Shown piece by piece: positions 47,690 through 59,650 of a DNA stretch of 64,000 nucleotides. The DNA lies in NCBI GenBank assembly GCA_023653785.1, contig JAMKCH010058368.1, positions 110,906 to 174,905 on the forward strand, read 5' to 3'. A model generated the notes under the pieces. It was not told the DNA's origin, did no database searches, and saw only the letters and a program-made list of their open reading frames with translations. This DNA comes from Ophioderma brevispina. Its lineage: Eukaryota; Echinodermata; Ophiuroidea; Amphilepidida; Ophiodermatidae. Position 1 is the first letter of the stretch. Every line of letters begins with the position of its first letter. A program made the translations under genes and the position numbers.

Positions 47690-48086
47690 CATACATACAA
47701 TGAAAACCTAACCAAAATGGAACACACACATACATACAGACATGCGCACTCTTGCAAAATCCCCCTTCTGCTTTTCAAACCAGGGGGATAAAAATGCTTT
47801 TACTTTAACAATGTTCATTGCAGAGGCATATCCATGTTATGGTAAAAATGTATTATTACCATTCTTGTTATAAAGAATAGTGGAATATGTTAAAGACACT
47901 ATCAGTGATTTGAAAAATATTTGAAATTTGCAGGAATAGCTTCAAAGTGAAGGATAAGTCTGTAGAATTCTCATAAGTTACCTTTTCCAGCTATAGAATT
48001 GAAAGAAAAGGAAGAAAATGGCAGTGTTCCAAGATACGATTCTCCATTCAATTACGTGTTGTAGTAAGTGTCCGTTCGGACAGTAA
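47689..48086 (+). repeat. 398-bp direct duplication DUP2, copy 2
   Basis: Near-identical to copy 1; it then continues into CTTCTGGTCTTATC. Near-identity argues for recency or for an assembly artefact. Confidence 0.95.
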
Positions 48087-48209
48087 CTTCTGGTCTTATC
48101 ATTTGCAGGGTATATGTTAGGATACCTGTACTTGTTACATACATGCTAAAATCTGATTTTTGATGATTTATTCGATTTGCTGATTTAGCAAATCACTGAT
48201 AGGGTCTTT

Positions 48210-48765
48210 AAATTCTAACATTTTATATGAAATTATAACATTTTATATCTTCTTCTTAGCATATCCACAATTCATTGGTAATGGCTTGTGGTGGTGTCAG
48301 GATTTATTCAACTGAGTGTGCTGATCCAGGGCCGCGTGTATCCATGATACAGACGCTCCTAACATGGCCCGCTATTTGATGCTGGGGCGGATTGGGAACA
48401 GTCAGGGGTTTTCACCCTACTCTTATTCAACACTGACTGCGATGTACATGTACAGTTGTGACTCTCTGTACACGGGACTGACGGCTTAACGTCCCCTCCG
48501 AAGGACGGGATGCTTTCATGATCCATTTGCCCAATTCCAAGTGAACCATGGGGGAGAGCAGTATTCTGTATTTAATCAATAGCTGGTATACAGATCAAAT
48601 CCAGAATTTATAGTACCCGAATAAATCCCAGCAAGTGCCACAACCCCACCGGGATTCGAACCCGGGAATTTTTGTTGGTAAATTTACCCCACAGGCAAGC
48701 ACCCTAACCGTTAGGCCACGCTCTCCCAAAATATATTGAAATTCTAACATTTTATATGAAATTAT
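48210..48765 (-). mobile_element. tRNA-derived SINE with 27-bp target-site duplication
   Basis: The 27-nt sequence starting AAATTCTAACATTTTATATG is repeated exactly at 48210-48236 and 48739-48765. Between them, on the - strand, a tRNA-like head has an A box TGGCCTAACGG (48708-48718) and a perfect B box GGTTCGAATCC (48652-48662). A body of roughly 400 bp follows and ends near 48240 in GAAGAAGATATAAAATG. The body includes a GC-rich block (48470-48535: CCGTCCTTCGGAGGGGACGT, then AAGCCGTCAGTCCCGTGTAC) that looks like a conserved SINE central domain. Transcription would be by RNA polymerase III. Confidence 0.88.
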
Positions 48766-49640
48766 TCTTTGAAGTACAAAGTAAATTAATCAATGTGCTG
48801 CGCAGCATTATTGTGCCTTACTGCAATACACGCTTATACACTCAGGTGCAGTCTAAATCACGCGCGATTAAGACACAGTGCATGCTGTACAAACAAATCT
48901 CTTACACTGATACACAAAATACTGGTCATATAAGTCGACATACCAGGCATTCCTTGTGAGACTTGTGTGGGAGTTTGATTACTTTGTACTTCTAGGTTTA
49001 CAGAGTATAATTAACTTGAACCCACCAGCCTACCCTATCATAACTACTTAAAGCAATTCAATGTAACTCATTTAGGTTTATAATTGAAATAAATGTATTA
49101 TAAGGTAAGATGAAATTTCTTTGAAAATTCAAAATAGTATTCCTTCTTGGCAGAAGCAGAAAAAAAAACAATATTCACAACCAATCAGTTGTGATATTCA
49201 CCATGATGCAAGTGACTAACCTTTTTATTTCGATTTACACTTAGAAAATAACAACTCTGGTCAGCAACAAAGGGCGGTCCCCATAAGCGTGTATCATCAC
49301 CACCATCTGTATCAAGATTTTCAAAATAAACAAAAAAATTGATGAAACAAAGGCTCAAATAAACAAGTTAGCAAACACCTCTATAGTCCATTTCTCTACC
49401 TCCGTGCAGCAATGTCATAACCTTGATGATGCTTTTATGCACGTGTCAAGATATGCCGTCTTTGTTTGCACATGAAAAAACACCATCATTTTAAGCCAGT
49501 GAGAGCAGTTTACTGGTGCAACTATCAAATCCCGTGCTGACGTCACTGCACAGAGGTAGAGAAATGGAGTATAGGTCACCTACCCCCCAGTAGGCAATGG
49601 TGGCACAAAGGGGTATGATGGCAATGAACTTGTACACATA
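48766..49640. other. no recognised gene
   Basis: AT-rich. Inverted phrases CTATAGTCCATTTCTCTACC (49381) and GTAGAGAAATGGAGTATAGG (49555) bound about 200 bp and may mark a small fold-back element at 49381-49576. Confidence 0.4.
49381..49576. repeat. short inverted repeat pair
   Basis: CTATAGTCCATTTCTCTACCTCCGTGCAG on the left corresponds to the reverse complement of CTGCACAGAGGTAGAGAAAT...AGTATAG on the right, a stem of about 28 bp with a loop of about 140 bp. Probably a MITE-like element. Confidence 0.7.
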
Positions 49641-49865
49641 CATACACACACACACAACACATGACCACAGATGACCTTTGACCTTGGTCTATGACCTTTG
49701 ACATCATGCACATATGAAGAAACCCCTCCCACCTTAACCCCAAGTCTAGTTTAAATTGGACTTAAACTTTTCGAAGGAGACATGGACAAAAATGGCATAC
49801 TTACACTTAAGGACATGCATGCTATTGCAAAATCCCCTCTGCTTTTCAAGCCGGGGGATAAAAAA
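49640..49865 (+). repeat. DR1-bearing dispersed repeat
   Basis: TGACCTTTGACCT at 49672-49684, then CATGCACATATGAAG, CTAGTTTAAATTGGAC, and a 3' phrase (GCAAAATCCCCTCTGC, TTTTCAAGCCGGGGGATAAA) shared with DUP2. This suggests one family with a DR1 near one end and this phrase near the other. Confidence 0.6.
49672..49684 (-). promoter_or_regulatory. DR1-type consensus in repeat
   Basis: Perfect TGACCTTTGACCT on +, followed 20 bp later by another TGACCTTTGACATC half-match. Confidence 0.3.
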
Positions 49866-50125
49866 TAACTCATTTATGAACTCAATCCATAACTCGCTAA
49901 AAAATCAAAACATAATGTCGATGAAGGCTATAACTTGCCAAAAATAACTCTAAAGACTTAACTTATCAATGAACTCCATCCATAACTCATCAACATTCTT
50001 TGAACTATCTCAACTAAAATAGCTCTAAAAGACAACTTGTCAAAAAAGACCATCCATAACTCACCAAAAAATAACTCTAAAAGGCAACTCATTGATGAAC
50101 TCCATAACTTGTCAAAAATAACTCC
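49866..50125 (+). repeat. ~50-bp minisatellite, block 1
   Basis: Four to five diverged units of the pattern ACTCATYRATGAACTCCAT-CCATAACTCRYCAAAAA-TAACTCTAAA. The same unit makes up 52730-54060. Confidence 0.75.
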
Positions 50126-50169
50126 AAAGGTTAAGGTCAAGGATCAAAAGGTCAGCACCAAGCACGATG

Positions 50170-50226
50170 GCCAAATGTTGACCTTTTTGTGAATGTTGAC
50201 CTTTTTGTGAAATGTTTACCTTTTTG
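50170..50226 (+). repeat. 19-bp tandem repeat, three copies
   Basis: TGTTGACCTTTTTGTGAA is repeated twice, then once with changes (TGTTTACCTTTTTGGC). Confidence 0.8.
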
Positions 50227-52415
50227 GCATTTCCCCCACCCCTTACCAGGGGAAGACCTACAGGATCAATTACTGGTTTACTCTCCGTCATATTTTCCTT
50301 TCTCCTTGCATCAGACTACGCAAGCATTCCCGCCAGACAGATCCATGACAACACGTAAGGAAAACATAGTCTGCGAGTTACGCGCAGCAACGTTGCGCGC
50401 GTATGTCTACCCTATTTCAGAAAATGATTGTGACGGCGACTATAGTGGTGCTTGTACTCTCCAGGGTTGTGAGATGGCTATAGGACAAACTAGAATTTTT
50501 GCGGTTCTCCCGCTTTTCGCGCTCGCTTATATTCAAAGAATATAAAATGTGGGCCCCTCTCACGCTCTTTGGATACCTTGGCATCATGGCCTTTGACCCT
50601 CATTACATAGGGATCCCATGGTACCCCTATGACACAAGTTTTGGTTCCAATTGAAACTTCATTCACTTTTCAATTGAGGTCAATTTTAAAATAACTTAAC
50701 ATTTTAGTGACCAACAGAATGCAAGTGGTCCTTCCAGCTAAAGCTGCAGCCCACAAAACTGAGGAAAATGGGGGGGGGAGGGAAGGAGTAAAAAAATGCC
50801 AAAAACAGGCTTGAAACTTCAAAAACGAGTGAATCCTCTTAACCAAGGAATTTCACACTCCTGACTCTCCCTCGATATACCCCAAAGTTTGACTACTCAG
50901 CTCATCTAGAAACAAAATGGTAAAATGGGACTCTTTTGTGCAATATTGACCCTTTTGATGCCCCTGAGACCCAGACGAGGACCCTGCCTGGGGGAACTAA
51001 TTACATTGGTTAAGGGCTTGTACCCCTCCACAATACCCAGTTTGGCTCCTCTAGCTCATCTAGACACAAAGACACATGGTCTGTAGCTCAGTAGTATGTG
51101 CCTTTGATCACCGGTTTCTTCTAGACAAGTTTAGTAATATAGCAATTGATTGTTGCAAGGCATTAAAAGAATCCCCTTTAATCAGCCCATTAAACCTTTT
51201 AAAAACCCAAATCTGTGAACAACTCATTGGGCCTTGGGTCAGAGTTTTCTGACCAATCTAGTGATTATATAGCACGTAATTTGGAGTGGTAACAAGAGGA
51301 ATATATAGATGGCCAAAGAATGCCCCTTTAATCAGCCCAAGTTGGACCTTTTACTCTTTGAACACACCATTGAGCCTTGGGTCAGCAGTTCTTCTGATTG
51401 ATTTTCATTGCAATCTCCCAAAAACATTTGGCAACCAGAGAAATGAATATTATCAAAGAATTTAGCTAGAAACTGATTCTTTTTTTGGCATATTAGAGTA
51501 AAGATTGGGGAAAAAATTATTGTCTGCAGAGCTAACTTTTTTGGGGGTTTTAGCACAAGTTTCTGTAGTGGCATTGGATATCCACATCAAAATCACCAAA
51601 ATTCGATTGCAGTGAATACTCTGGGTAATTGCTGTACCTACTTTGATTCATTTGGGCCGTGTTGACACATTCAATAAGGTGGCCTCAGTAGACTGCCCTT
51701 TCTTCTTAGTAGCATACCACGTTCCAAGAAAAGCGGCAAAACAATTAAACTAAAATTTCGCGGTTCTCCAGGCTTGCTGCTCGCTATATTCAAAGAAGAT
51801 AAGCTGTGGGCCGCCATATGACCTTTGACCCGTGCACGTACCTTGATCTCATCACATATGAGGGATCGCATGTGCACCTAGGACAAAAGTTTTGTTTCCA
51901 ATGAAACTTCAGTTTTCAATTTTAGATCAGTTTTACTTTTAGAGCCCATTTTTCACTTGACCTCACATGACCTTTGACCTTTTCCTCCACACATGAACCT
52001 TTGACCGTCAATCAACATATGAGGGATCCCTTGTGCACCTATGACAGAAGTTTGGTTCCAATTGAGTTAAACTTTTTCATTTAGGTCACTTTAAAAAAAC
52101 GAGAGCATCAATGATGCATAAACCCCACTTGTTGGTGGAACTGGAATTACCTTGGAGATGCAATGCATGAGACACCTAAGACAATTTATTGGTTGCAGAC
52201 AGTTTTGAAACAATAAATTCAGATGGACATAACATATGCTTTGGCAAAATAGAAAATGTAGTGAAGCAAGTATTTGAGGTTAACATGAACCCGGGGGTGC
52301 CATCTTTCAAATGGTGCAAAAATTACATTCCTGTCATAATTTTTTTTGAAATACATAATGCCTCTTTAAAATCCAATTATAATCGTCACCATTTTCAAAA
52401 ATCATTAAGGCCCCT
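50227..52415. repeat. several diverged copies of the DR1-bearing family
   Basis: 50480-50700 and 51735-51960 share the order GCGGTTCTCC, GCTCGCT(T)ATATTCAAAGAA, GTGGGCC, a TGACCTTTGACC-like element, GGGATC, GTGCACCTA, GACA(C/A)AAGTTTTG-TTCCAAT, TTTTCAATT. 51955-52090 is a third partial copy with a perfect DR1 at 51968-51980. 50705-50765 (GCAAGTGGTCCTTCCAGCTA) recurs at 55770. No gene recognised; the 118-codon frame at 50189-50545 lies in this repeat. Confidence 0.6.
51968..51980 (-). promoter_or_regulatory. DR1-type consensus in repeat
   Basis: Perfect TGACCTTTGACCT on +. A variant TGACCTTTGACCC lies 150 bp upstream at 51819-51831 in the preceding copy. Confidence 0.3.
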
Positions 52416-52419
52416 TAAA

Positions 52420-52705
52420 ATTGAGGAATGGCCCGGGTTATTTGGTAATGGATGAATAGCCTTTTAAGTAATTAGTAAATTTGATAATGAAGAAATGGCA
52501 CTTTAATTTGAAATAAAATTGCATTGCCCTTTCAAGGTAAATGAGGGAATGGCCCTTTGGTAAATGGAGGAAGAGCCCTTTAATTGGGTTCTGAGAAATG
52601 GCCTGATGGCCCTTAATTGATTAAATGAGGAATTAATTGTTAAATTGATTAATGAATTGCCCTTTTAAAAACAGGTAATGGAGGAATGGCCTTTTAATGA
52701 TACAA
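52420..52705 (+). repeat. degenerate repeat of GGAATGGCCCTTTAATT-like units
   Basis: About ten loosely spaced versions of GAGGAATGGCCCTTTAAT, separated by AT-rich words such as AATTGATTAAATG. Very diverged tandem repeat. Confidence 0.6.
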
Positions 52706-52729
52706 GGCGGTCACCCGCCTTTCGCGACC

Positions 52730-54060
52730 ACCAATAACTCTAAACCATAACTCCTCAATGAAACTCTATCCATATCCTCTCCACCAACAGAGAACTCTAA
52801 AACCAACTCTCATTGGTGAGCTCCATCCATACTCACCAAAACCAAAAAATCCTCTAAAACATAACTCATTCAATGAATGCCTCAACTCACCCAAGAAAAA
52901 ACCCCTAAAGAATCTCACAGGACTTTAACAACCTAACTCATCAATGAACTCCATTCATACCAATCACTAACAAATACTCTAACACTAGTTTAACCCACGC
53001 TTTAAGAAAGGGGTTGGTTATAAACATTCTAAATTGGTAAAAGGGTGGGACACTGAATTTCATTGGTATAAAGGTTACTTTTGTAAAAAGGGTGGGTCCA
53101 GAAAATAAAAGGGTGGGGTTTTTGATGGTTAATAAATACAAATGCCTCTCTGTGGAATTCTGTTTGCCATGATGATCATATGGGGAAAAAATCAAAACGT
53201 GTTTTGTGTAGACACGTCTAGACAAAGTTAATGACTTCCAAGACCAAAACGATATTACACAAATGATGGATCTGTCAGAACCCACTGCACCCAAGTGTCA
53301 CAGCCCATAAAGTAAAAGGTGGTTTTAGAGTTCAGTAATAAAGGGTGTTTTTCATAAAAAGGGTGGTTTGCAAATAAAAAGGTGGTTACAAAAACCACTG
53401 CCAACTATGGTCTCAAAACTCATTGATGGGCCCCATTTATAACTCACCAAAAGAATAACTCTAACAAATCTAAAACCTAACTCATCGATGACTCCCAAAA
53501 ATACCCTCCAGTCCTAATTACCAAAATACTCTAAAACATAACTCCATCATGAACGCCATTCATACCTCACGAACAAATAACGCTTAAAACCCATTGACGG
53601 GCTCCATTTTATAACTCGCCAAAAAAATCAAAAAACTCATTGATGAACCCATAACTCTTGATGAACTCCATAACTCACCAAAATAACGCTAAAAACTCTG
53701 AACCATAACTCAGTTCCTAACTCCCAAATAACTCTAAGAACCTAACTTCATCCTGAACTCAATCCATAACCCCAAAACAGCAAAAACCCGTAAACACAAA
53801 CCCATCAATGAACCCCATAACTTTTTGAAAATTGCATAATGCCCCTTTAATTCGAGGGTGTGTTTCCTCAAATGATGCAAAAGAACCTTCCCATAAAAAA
53901 AATCAACAATTTTTTTTTCAAAAAACGTTTTTTTTAAATGTGTTAATTAAAACAATAACTCTAAAAACAACTCATTTAGAACCTCATCCATTTTCACACC
54001 CAACTACCGAAAAAGCTATAACACATAACTCATCGAACTCCAATAATTAACCTGCATAAT
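52730..54060 (+). repeat. ~50-bp minisatellite, block 2, heavily decayed
   Basis: Many copies of ACTCATCAATGAACTCCAT, CATAACTCACCAAAA and TAACTCTAAAAC, matching block 1 at 49866. The array is interrupted at about 52985-53400 by sequence with (A)AAAGGGTGG words. Differences between units are large. Confidence 0.7.
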
Positions 54061-54300
54061 GCCCGCCTTTAATTTGTATAAAGCTTAACCCTTGAGGACG
54101 CTCTTCTCTAGATTATGTGAAAATCCATTCCCGTTAAAAAAAAATCATTGTTTTCAGAAAATATTTTTGTAAATCACCATGTCTTGACATATTTGGCTGA
54201 ATTTGGATGAAGTTTTGGACTTACCTTTAATTCCCCTTTTAATTCAATTTCTAAACTTATACCCCTTGAGGGTGCCGCTTCCCAAATGATGGGAAAAATA
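53820..54300 (+). repeat. CATAATGCCCCTTTAATT repeat units
   Basis: Three diverged copies of about 150 bp contain CATAATGCCC..TTTAAT, CTTGAGGGTG..., CCAAATGATG and CATTCCCRTAAAAAAAA. A fourth related piece in rearranged order is at 52290-52370. Confidence 0.55.
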
Positions 54301-54309
54301 CATTCGACT

Positions 54310-55095
54310 ACACCGTTGTAAATACTACTTGCCGTCACCGCTACACACACACTGTACATGTATGTACACACACCACATAATGTATGACACACGCACTCAC
54401 ACACACACATACACGCACACACACAACCAACACACACACACAAGGAAAGGTTAGCGATCATGAAATTCTAGACAGTTATTTTAAATTGAGAAAGAAATTA
54501 TTTTTACTCTGGGGTGAGATATTATACTTCTGACTGACCATGGTTATAGTGTTAATACATTGTTCAATAATATGTTATTTTTGACATTTGTTACAAACAC
54601 ATGTAGACACACACCCGTCAAACATGACAGCCAGAGAGCGGGCACAGACAAGATAAGATGTTTCGGTATCTTCCCCTGCAATTGCTTCGAATGGAGGTTT
54701 TGTACAGTTACTTGATGTGAATCGTTAGTGATGAAACCTGGCTTAAATTGACAGTACTGATTCAACTTGCATTTGTTTAAGAGTGTTCATCCCTAACGAT
54801 TCACAATGAAAATCTTTACAAAACTCCAATGGAAGCAATGTATTGTGTGAAGGCTACTGATATTGTCTCTTGGTCACAGACAGGCATACAGACATAGACA
54901 CACATACACATCACACCCACACACACACACATGCACCTATCATACACACCAAAAACACACACACGACACACACGCAAGGAAAAGGTTTGTGGCATCAGGG
55001 AAATTTCAGTTATTTTAAAAATTGAGAAAGAAATGATTTTTACTGGGGGTAGAGGATATTATACTAATCTGACTGACCAGAATCATTATAGCAGT
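54310..55095. repeat. direct-repeat pair around an inverted repeat
   Basis: Direct copies at about 54390-54545 and 54920-55090: each has a (CA)n tract, then CAAGGAAA(A)GGTT, GTTATTTTAAA, TTGAGAAAGAAATKATTTTT and a common ending ATATTATACT..CTGACTGACCA. Between them, 54678-54737 and 54784-54843 form an inverted repeat (GTGAATCGTTAGKGATGAA). This suggests a duplicated element with internal inversion. Confidence 0.65.
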
Positions 55096-57170
55096 CACTA
55101 AGTGTCAATTCGATTGGTGCTGCATTTGGCTTATCATTGAAAAACGACACATTTACATTTGAGGAAATATAAACCATTTTTTCAATTACTCATGTTCGCA
55201 GAAATGTTTACCCAGATGTAGTCCTTGTTCAAAACATGTACTAATGCTCATCTGACCAGAAAAGGTGTTGAAGCCTGGAAATACCAACAGACAATGGAAT
55301 GTGTCCCTTGCAATTTGAGACCCTAATATCAGTAACAACACAATTGCAAGCACACTGATTGACGAACTACATGTAAGGACAATGTGATAAGGGAAGGCTT
55401 GCCAGTCTTCAGTGTTTGACTTTTGCTATTCCCAGCTTGTTTTTCATAGCCATTTCCAATGCACACATCCAAAAGGAGCTGTATGACACGTCACGAACCA
55501 AATTCAACCAATTTGTTTGTTAGACCCTAACTTGGCTTTCACAACCTCATTGTCACCAAACGCAAACGCTGGATTACTTTCCCATGTCATCCAAACACAC
55601 ATGCAGAATTTCAAGACACTACGATATAAGATAAACAACACACAGTTACGAAACCATTGTCTTCAACCCAATAGTATAGACACACGAAGTACTTCATGGG
55701 TCTAAAAAAACTTAAACAGATTTTTTACCACACATTCACAGCAAACCACACACCATACCACGCACAACGGATTGCAAGTGGTCCTGCCAGCTATAGCTGG
55801 CTGCCCCCACAAAAATGATTGGAATCACTTGATTTTCTGAGCTCTGACTGTATTCTAAATTCATTTCTTAACAACAAACAATGGAGACATAAGGCCAAAA
55901 AAAAGTTTTTGTTTCAGAAGACTGCACGCATTTTGTTTAACAGTTGGTCTTTTAGCGTCATTATTTTTTTTAGGTTTTTCCGCACTTGAAAGAGTTTTTA
56001 TAAAAAATTCATAAAAAATGAAAAACATGAAAACGTGGGGTAAAAAAAATGCAATTATTTTTTTTTTAATTCCCCGATTTTTTTATTCCCGCATTTCACA
56101 TAGTCATTTTTCTAACAAAAAACATTTCGCATTTGCATATTTTTCCAACATGTTTTCTGAGACCAATTGTTTTTTTTGGCCTAATCTATATTATACACTT
56201 CACACCCATGCTGTATCAGAGGCGCCAGGTTAATTTAATTATGCCTCACAATGAAAATATTGACATATAACTCACCTGGCCTTTCAACTTTTAATGAACC
56301 TCTGGCCCAGATCACCAAGAAAGCACTGGCACACAAATGGACCTGCTACACTCTGAAACAGCAAAATTTTACACAAGCTTTCATACACATTCGAATAATC
56401 AATAATATTAGGCGATCACGACCAGCTCCTCGCAATTCTTCTGGCTCAGGATGTAGCTAATGCCCGTTGGTGGCAGTCAGCACTGACTCGCAACTTGCTC
56501 CCCTGGACAAGGTGGTCAGTACGGTAATTGTGCCAAACATTTTGTCCAAGATTGTAGGTGGATAAGCTCAAGACAGTTTACTCATTTTCTTATAACACTA
56601 TAATCTCTTACTTGAAAAGGTCCAAGACATTATAATATCTAATCAATAACAAACAGATTTCCTTATTTTAAGAAATATTTGGGCAAATCTTTAACAGCTT
56701 TTTGGATCGCTTTGTTGGTTACAAACAAAATTATTTCCCATATAGAACAATAAACTATTGATTGCAAATGACCCACTAGAAAACACAACATCTACATAAA
56801 TCATACCTCCAAGATATATACACTGCTACATTTTTTCATCGCCATCCATGTATCAAGCAAGAATGACAATTTCAGATTGGCAAACAACTTCCAGTTCTGC
56901 CATCAACACCACATCAAAACAACACACCTCTTCTATATTATCCATAACATAACAACACTTAATCAGTACCCAAGATACTCTTGTTATAATCTCAATAACA
57001 ATTTGACATATTTAAGGGCAAATTCTTCTCATTACAGATTTATAGATGCCTTATTTACTGATAAAAACTTCAAATGTCCTTAAAGAGGTGCTTGTTTCAT
57101 TTTTGTCCTGTCGTGTTTCTACTTGATATGAGACGCTGGCACTTGTAAACACTGACCATCAAGTAACTGT
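55096..57170. other. no recognised gene
   Basis: 55764-55815 repeats a phrase of the 50.7-kb repeat (GCAAGTGGTCCTGCCAGCTA). 55980-56170 is T-rich. Frames up to about 70 codons are unremarkable. Confidence 0.35.
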
Positions 57171-59650
57171 GTTATTTTTTATTAATTTATTATTAAGACT
57201 TTCTTTAGGCAGGGTAGCCCCTTGTCAGTGACAATAGCACTGATTTCTCAAGGAGGCCCTGCATAATACACAACAATTGTCTGAAGAACTTATCACGACA
57301 TAAGATAAAAATTAACTAAACACAGAATCAAAATAAAATAAGCATTGATTAAAAATGAAACTAATAAGCCATCACAGTATTTACCAAATATGCTTATGTG
57401 TGATTTACAAATGCCGATGCTTTAGCTGAGATAGACGCATTGTATTATAGTTACAAGCGGATATCAGAAGGAAGACTGTTCCATATTGTGGTTGCTCTCA
57501 TATGGAACATACTTTTCCCTACATTTAGGTTCCAAGGTGGTTCATACAAAGAGTTTGTGGTTTATACTTCTGGTACCGCTTAAAATGAACTGGTGCATAA
57601 ACGTGCACTTAATGGAAAGGTAACCTGGGCAAGACCTTTGAATCATTTAAAATAAGCATTTCATATGGTTATCAACGCGATCATTAGTTGTTCCCAACTG
57701 CAGTGTACCACATCAAGTCCTTTAACAGGAGTTTCTAATATCACTGATAAAATTATGCGAGCTAAATCTATTTTTGAAGACTTGAATGTATTCAAAGATC
57801 GTAGTACGTTAGACCATACAGGGCTGCAATAGTCAAATGTGGCATGAACAATTGAATTTGCAGCTAACAATAGTTACTTTTGATATAATATTTAAGTCTT
57901 CTTATAACACCAAAACGTTTAGAAATACAATGCAGACATTTTTGAATTGATCAGACCAGGACATCAGAGGATCAAAAATTACAAACAAGATATTTAAACT
58001 GGTCAACCCTTCAATTGTATCATTATTACAGTGCAAGAAAGATTTTGAAAATTAATTGAAACATGACTATGTACCATATACCATAAACTTGGTTTTCTTG
58101 GCATTCAAGTGAGTTTGTTATCACAAACATTTAAAATTTTGATTAAGTTTGATGAAGTTCAATCAAGAGTGGTGTGGGGTTGTCTGAATACAAAGAAGTG
58201 TTTGTATCATCAGCATGTACGTATTAACAAATTTTTTAGCAGTTAACAACTATTTGAAAGATTTTATACAAAAATGTAAAAAGAAGAGGGCCAAGTCAGA
58301 GCATTGGGGGATTCCAATTTAATATGTTTGAAGTTAGAAAGATTAGAATTATGTTGACTGCCTGAGTTCTGTCACTGATAAGGATCGAATCCATGTAAGT
58401 GCAGGACCAGTAATACCATTTTGTTGTGAAGTTTATCAATAAAGAGATGGTAACGGCAGTCAAAAAGCCTTTCTGAGTCAAGAACAATTGCGCCTGTTGC
58501 ACGGCCCTCATCCATATTTTTCAAATAAATCCTGTACTCAGTCAAAGTAGTACCATGTGAATGATTAGCACGAAAACCCGATTGGTTATCCGAGAGAAGG
58601 CCATTGTCAACAAAGTACTAATACAATTGATTGTGAACAGCTTCTGTTCCATGATTTTAGAAATAAGTGGCAGAACGAAATAGGATCGACAGTTCCCCAC
58701 ATCTGACTGTCACCAGTTTTAATATAGGGTAACTTTGGCTTTTTCATTCTGCCGGAAAAAACCGATGTAGTAAGGGAAAGGTTTGCAAAATAAAAGTCAG
58801 AGAATTGCTTATATAAGGAGCAGCAGCTTTAGAATTTTTACACTGAAAGCATCAAATCCTGGAAACTTACTATTAGACATATCACCGATTTCCTTATAAA
58901 CAAATTTGGAAAACATTAACAGAAACTGAAAATATAATCACATTAGGATTAACATTATTTGTAGGTGATGTGCTATCTGGCCTAGAGGCATCATCAAACT
59001 TATCTGCAAGAGAAGAACCAAGAGAAGTTCACTAGTTATTAAAAGCATTATGCAGTATCTATCCTTTAGCTGAGATGTCGGAAACCATCATCAATCTTAA
59101 CAGAATTGGAAGTAAGATAATCTTTGTTAGGTAACACTTTTTGAGAGTAGACCATAATTTTTGTGAGTTGTTAAACATTTTCACAGCATTAGAAGCAGAA
59201 TAGAATCTCTTTTTTAGAAAGTGACCATATTGTTGGCTTTATGCGATAAAATTTAGCCATATGCCATTCATGGGGTCATTAGGGGTTTATGAGCTCTATG
59301 TGAATAAATAGTCACGGTCTTTGCAAACAGTCAAAAAATTCCCTAGTGATCCTTCTTGGTTGAATAGCCTTTCATACGTTTTTCCCTGACTGCGCATGAG
59401 CATCAACAGGCTTTAAACAAAATAAATCTTTCGCAATTTCCAAGCAATATCAACTCATTACAAGTATGAACTTAATCCCAGTTAGTCTTTTAATATAATT
59501 TACAAAGTCCCTCTCATAAAATTTTTATAATGATCTTGTCTTCGTAATTTAGGAGATGCTAATCTGTTATGTAATTTCCGAACAACATCAATAAGAGATT
59601 GATCACTAAGACCCAGACTGTGTGAACACCATAGTAGAAATTGTTCTGGT
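57171..59650 (-). mobile_element. CR1/L2-like LINE: linker, RT domain and 3' end (second half)
   Basis: Read on the - strand with frameshifts: SLGLSDQSLIDVVRKL (just after the gap at 59650), KDRDYLF, then RT blocks AVHNQLY, FVDNGLLSDNQSGFRANHSH and ATGAIVLDS (about 58640-58470), a decayed GIPQGSVLGPLLF at about 58310, the catalytic box HADDTN (ADDT at 58203-58214), and the C-terminal VHATFDYCSPVWS block followed by ARIIL (57870-57661). The 3' end carries GGGCCTCCTTGA with its partial complement, then an AATAATAAATTAATAAAAAA tail near 57175. Stops and frameshifts make it inactive. Its 5' half is at 61069-61690. Confidence 0.87.

Noticed and set aside
50189..50545. 118-codon + strand frame with a CDGDYSGAC motif
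   Set aside because: Lies in the dispersed DR1-bearing repeat and shares its 3' part with non-coding copies; no domain recognised.
51078..51140. tRNA-like start (TGTAGCTCAGTAGT)
   Set aside because: A-box-like sequence only; no B box, T arm or acceptor pairing follows, so neither a tRNA gene nor a SINE head can be called.
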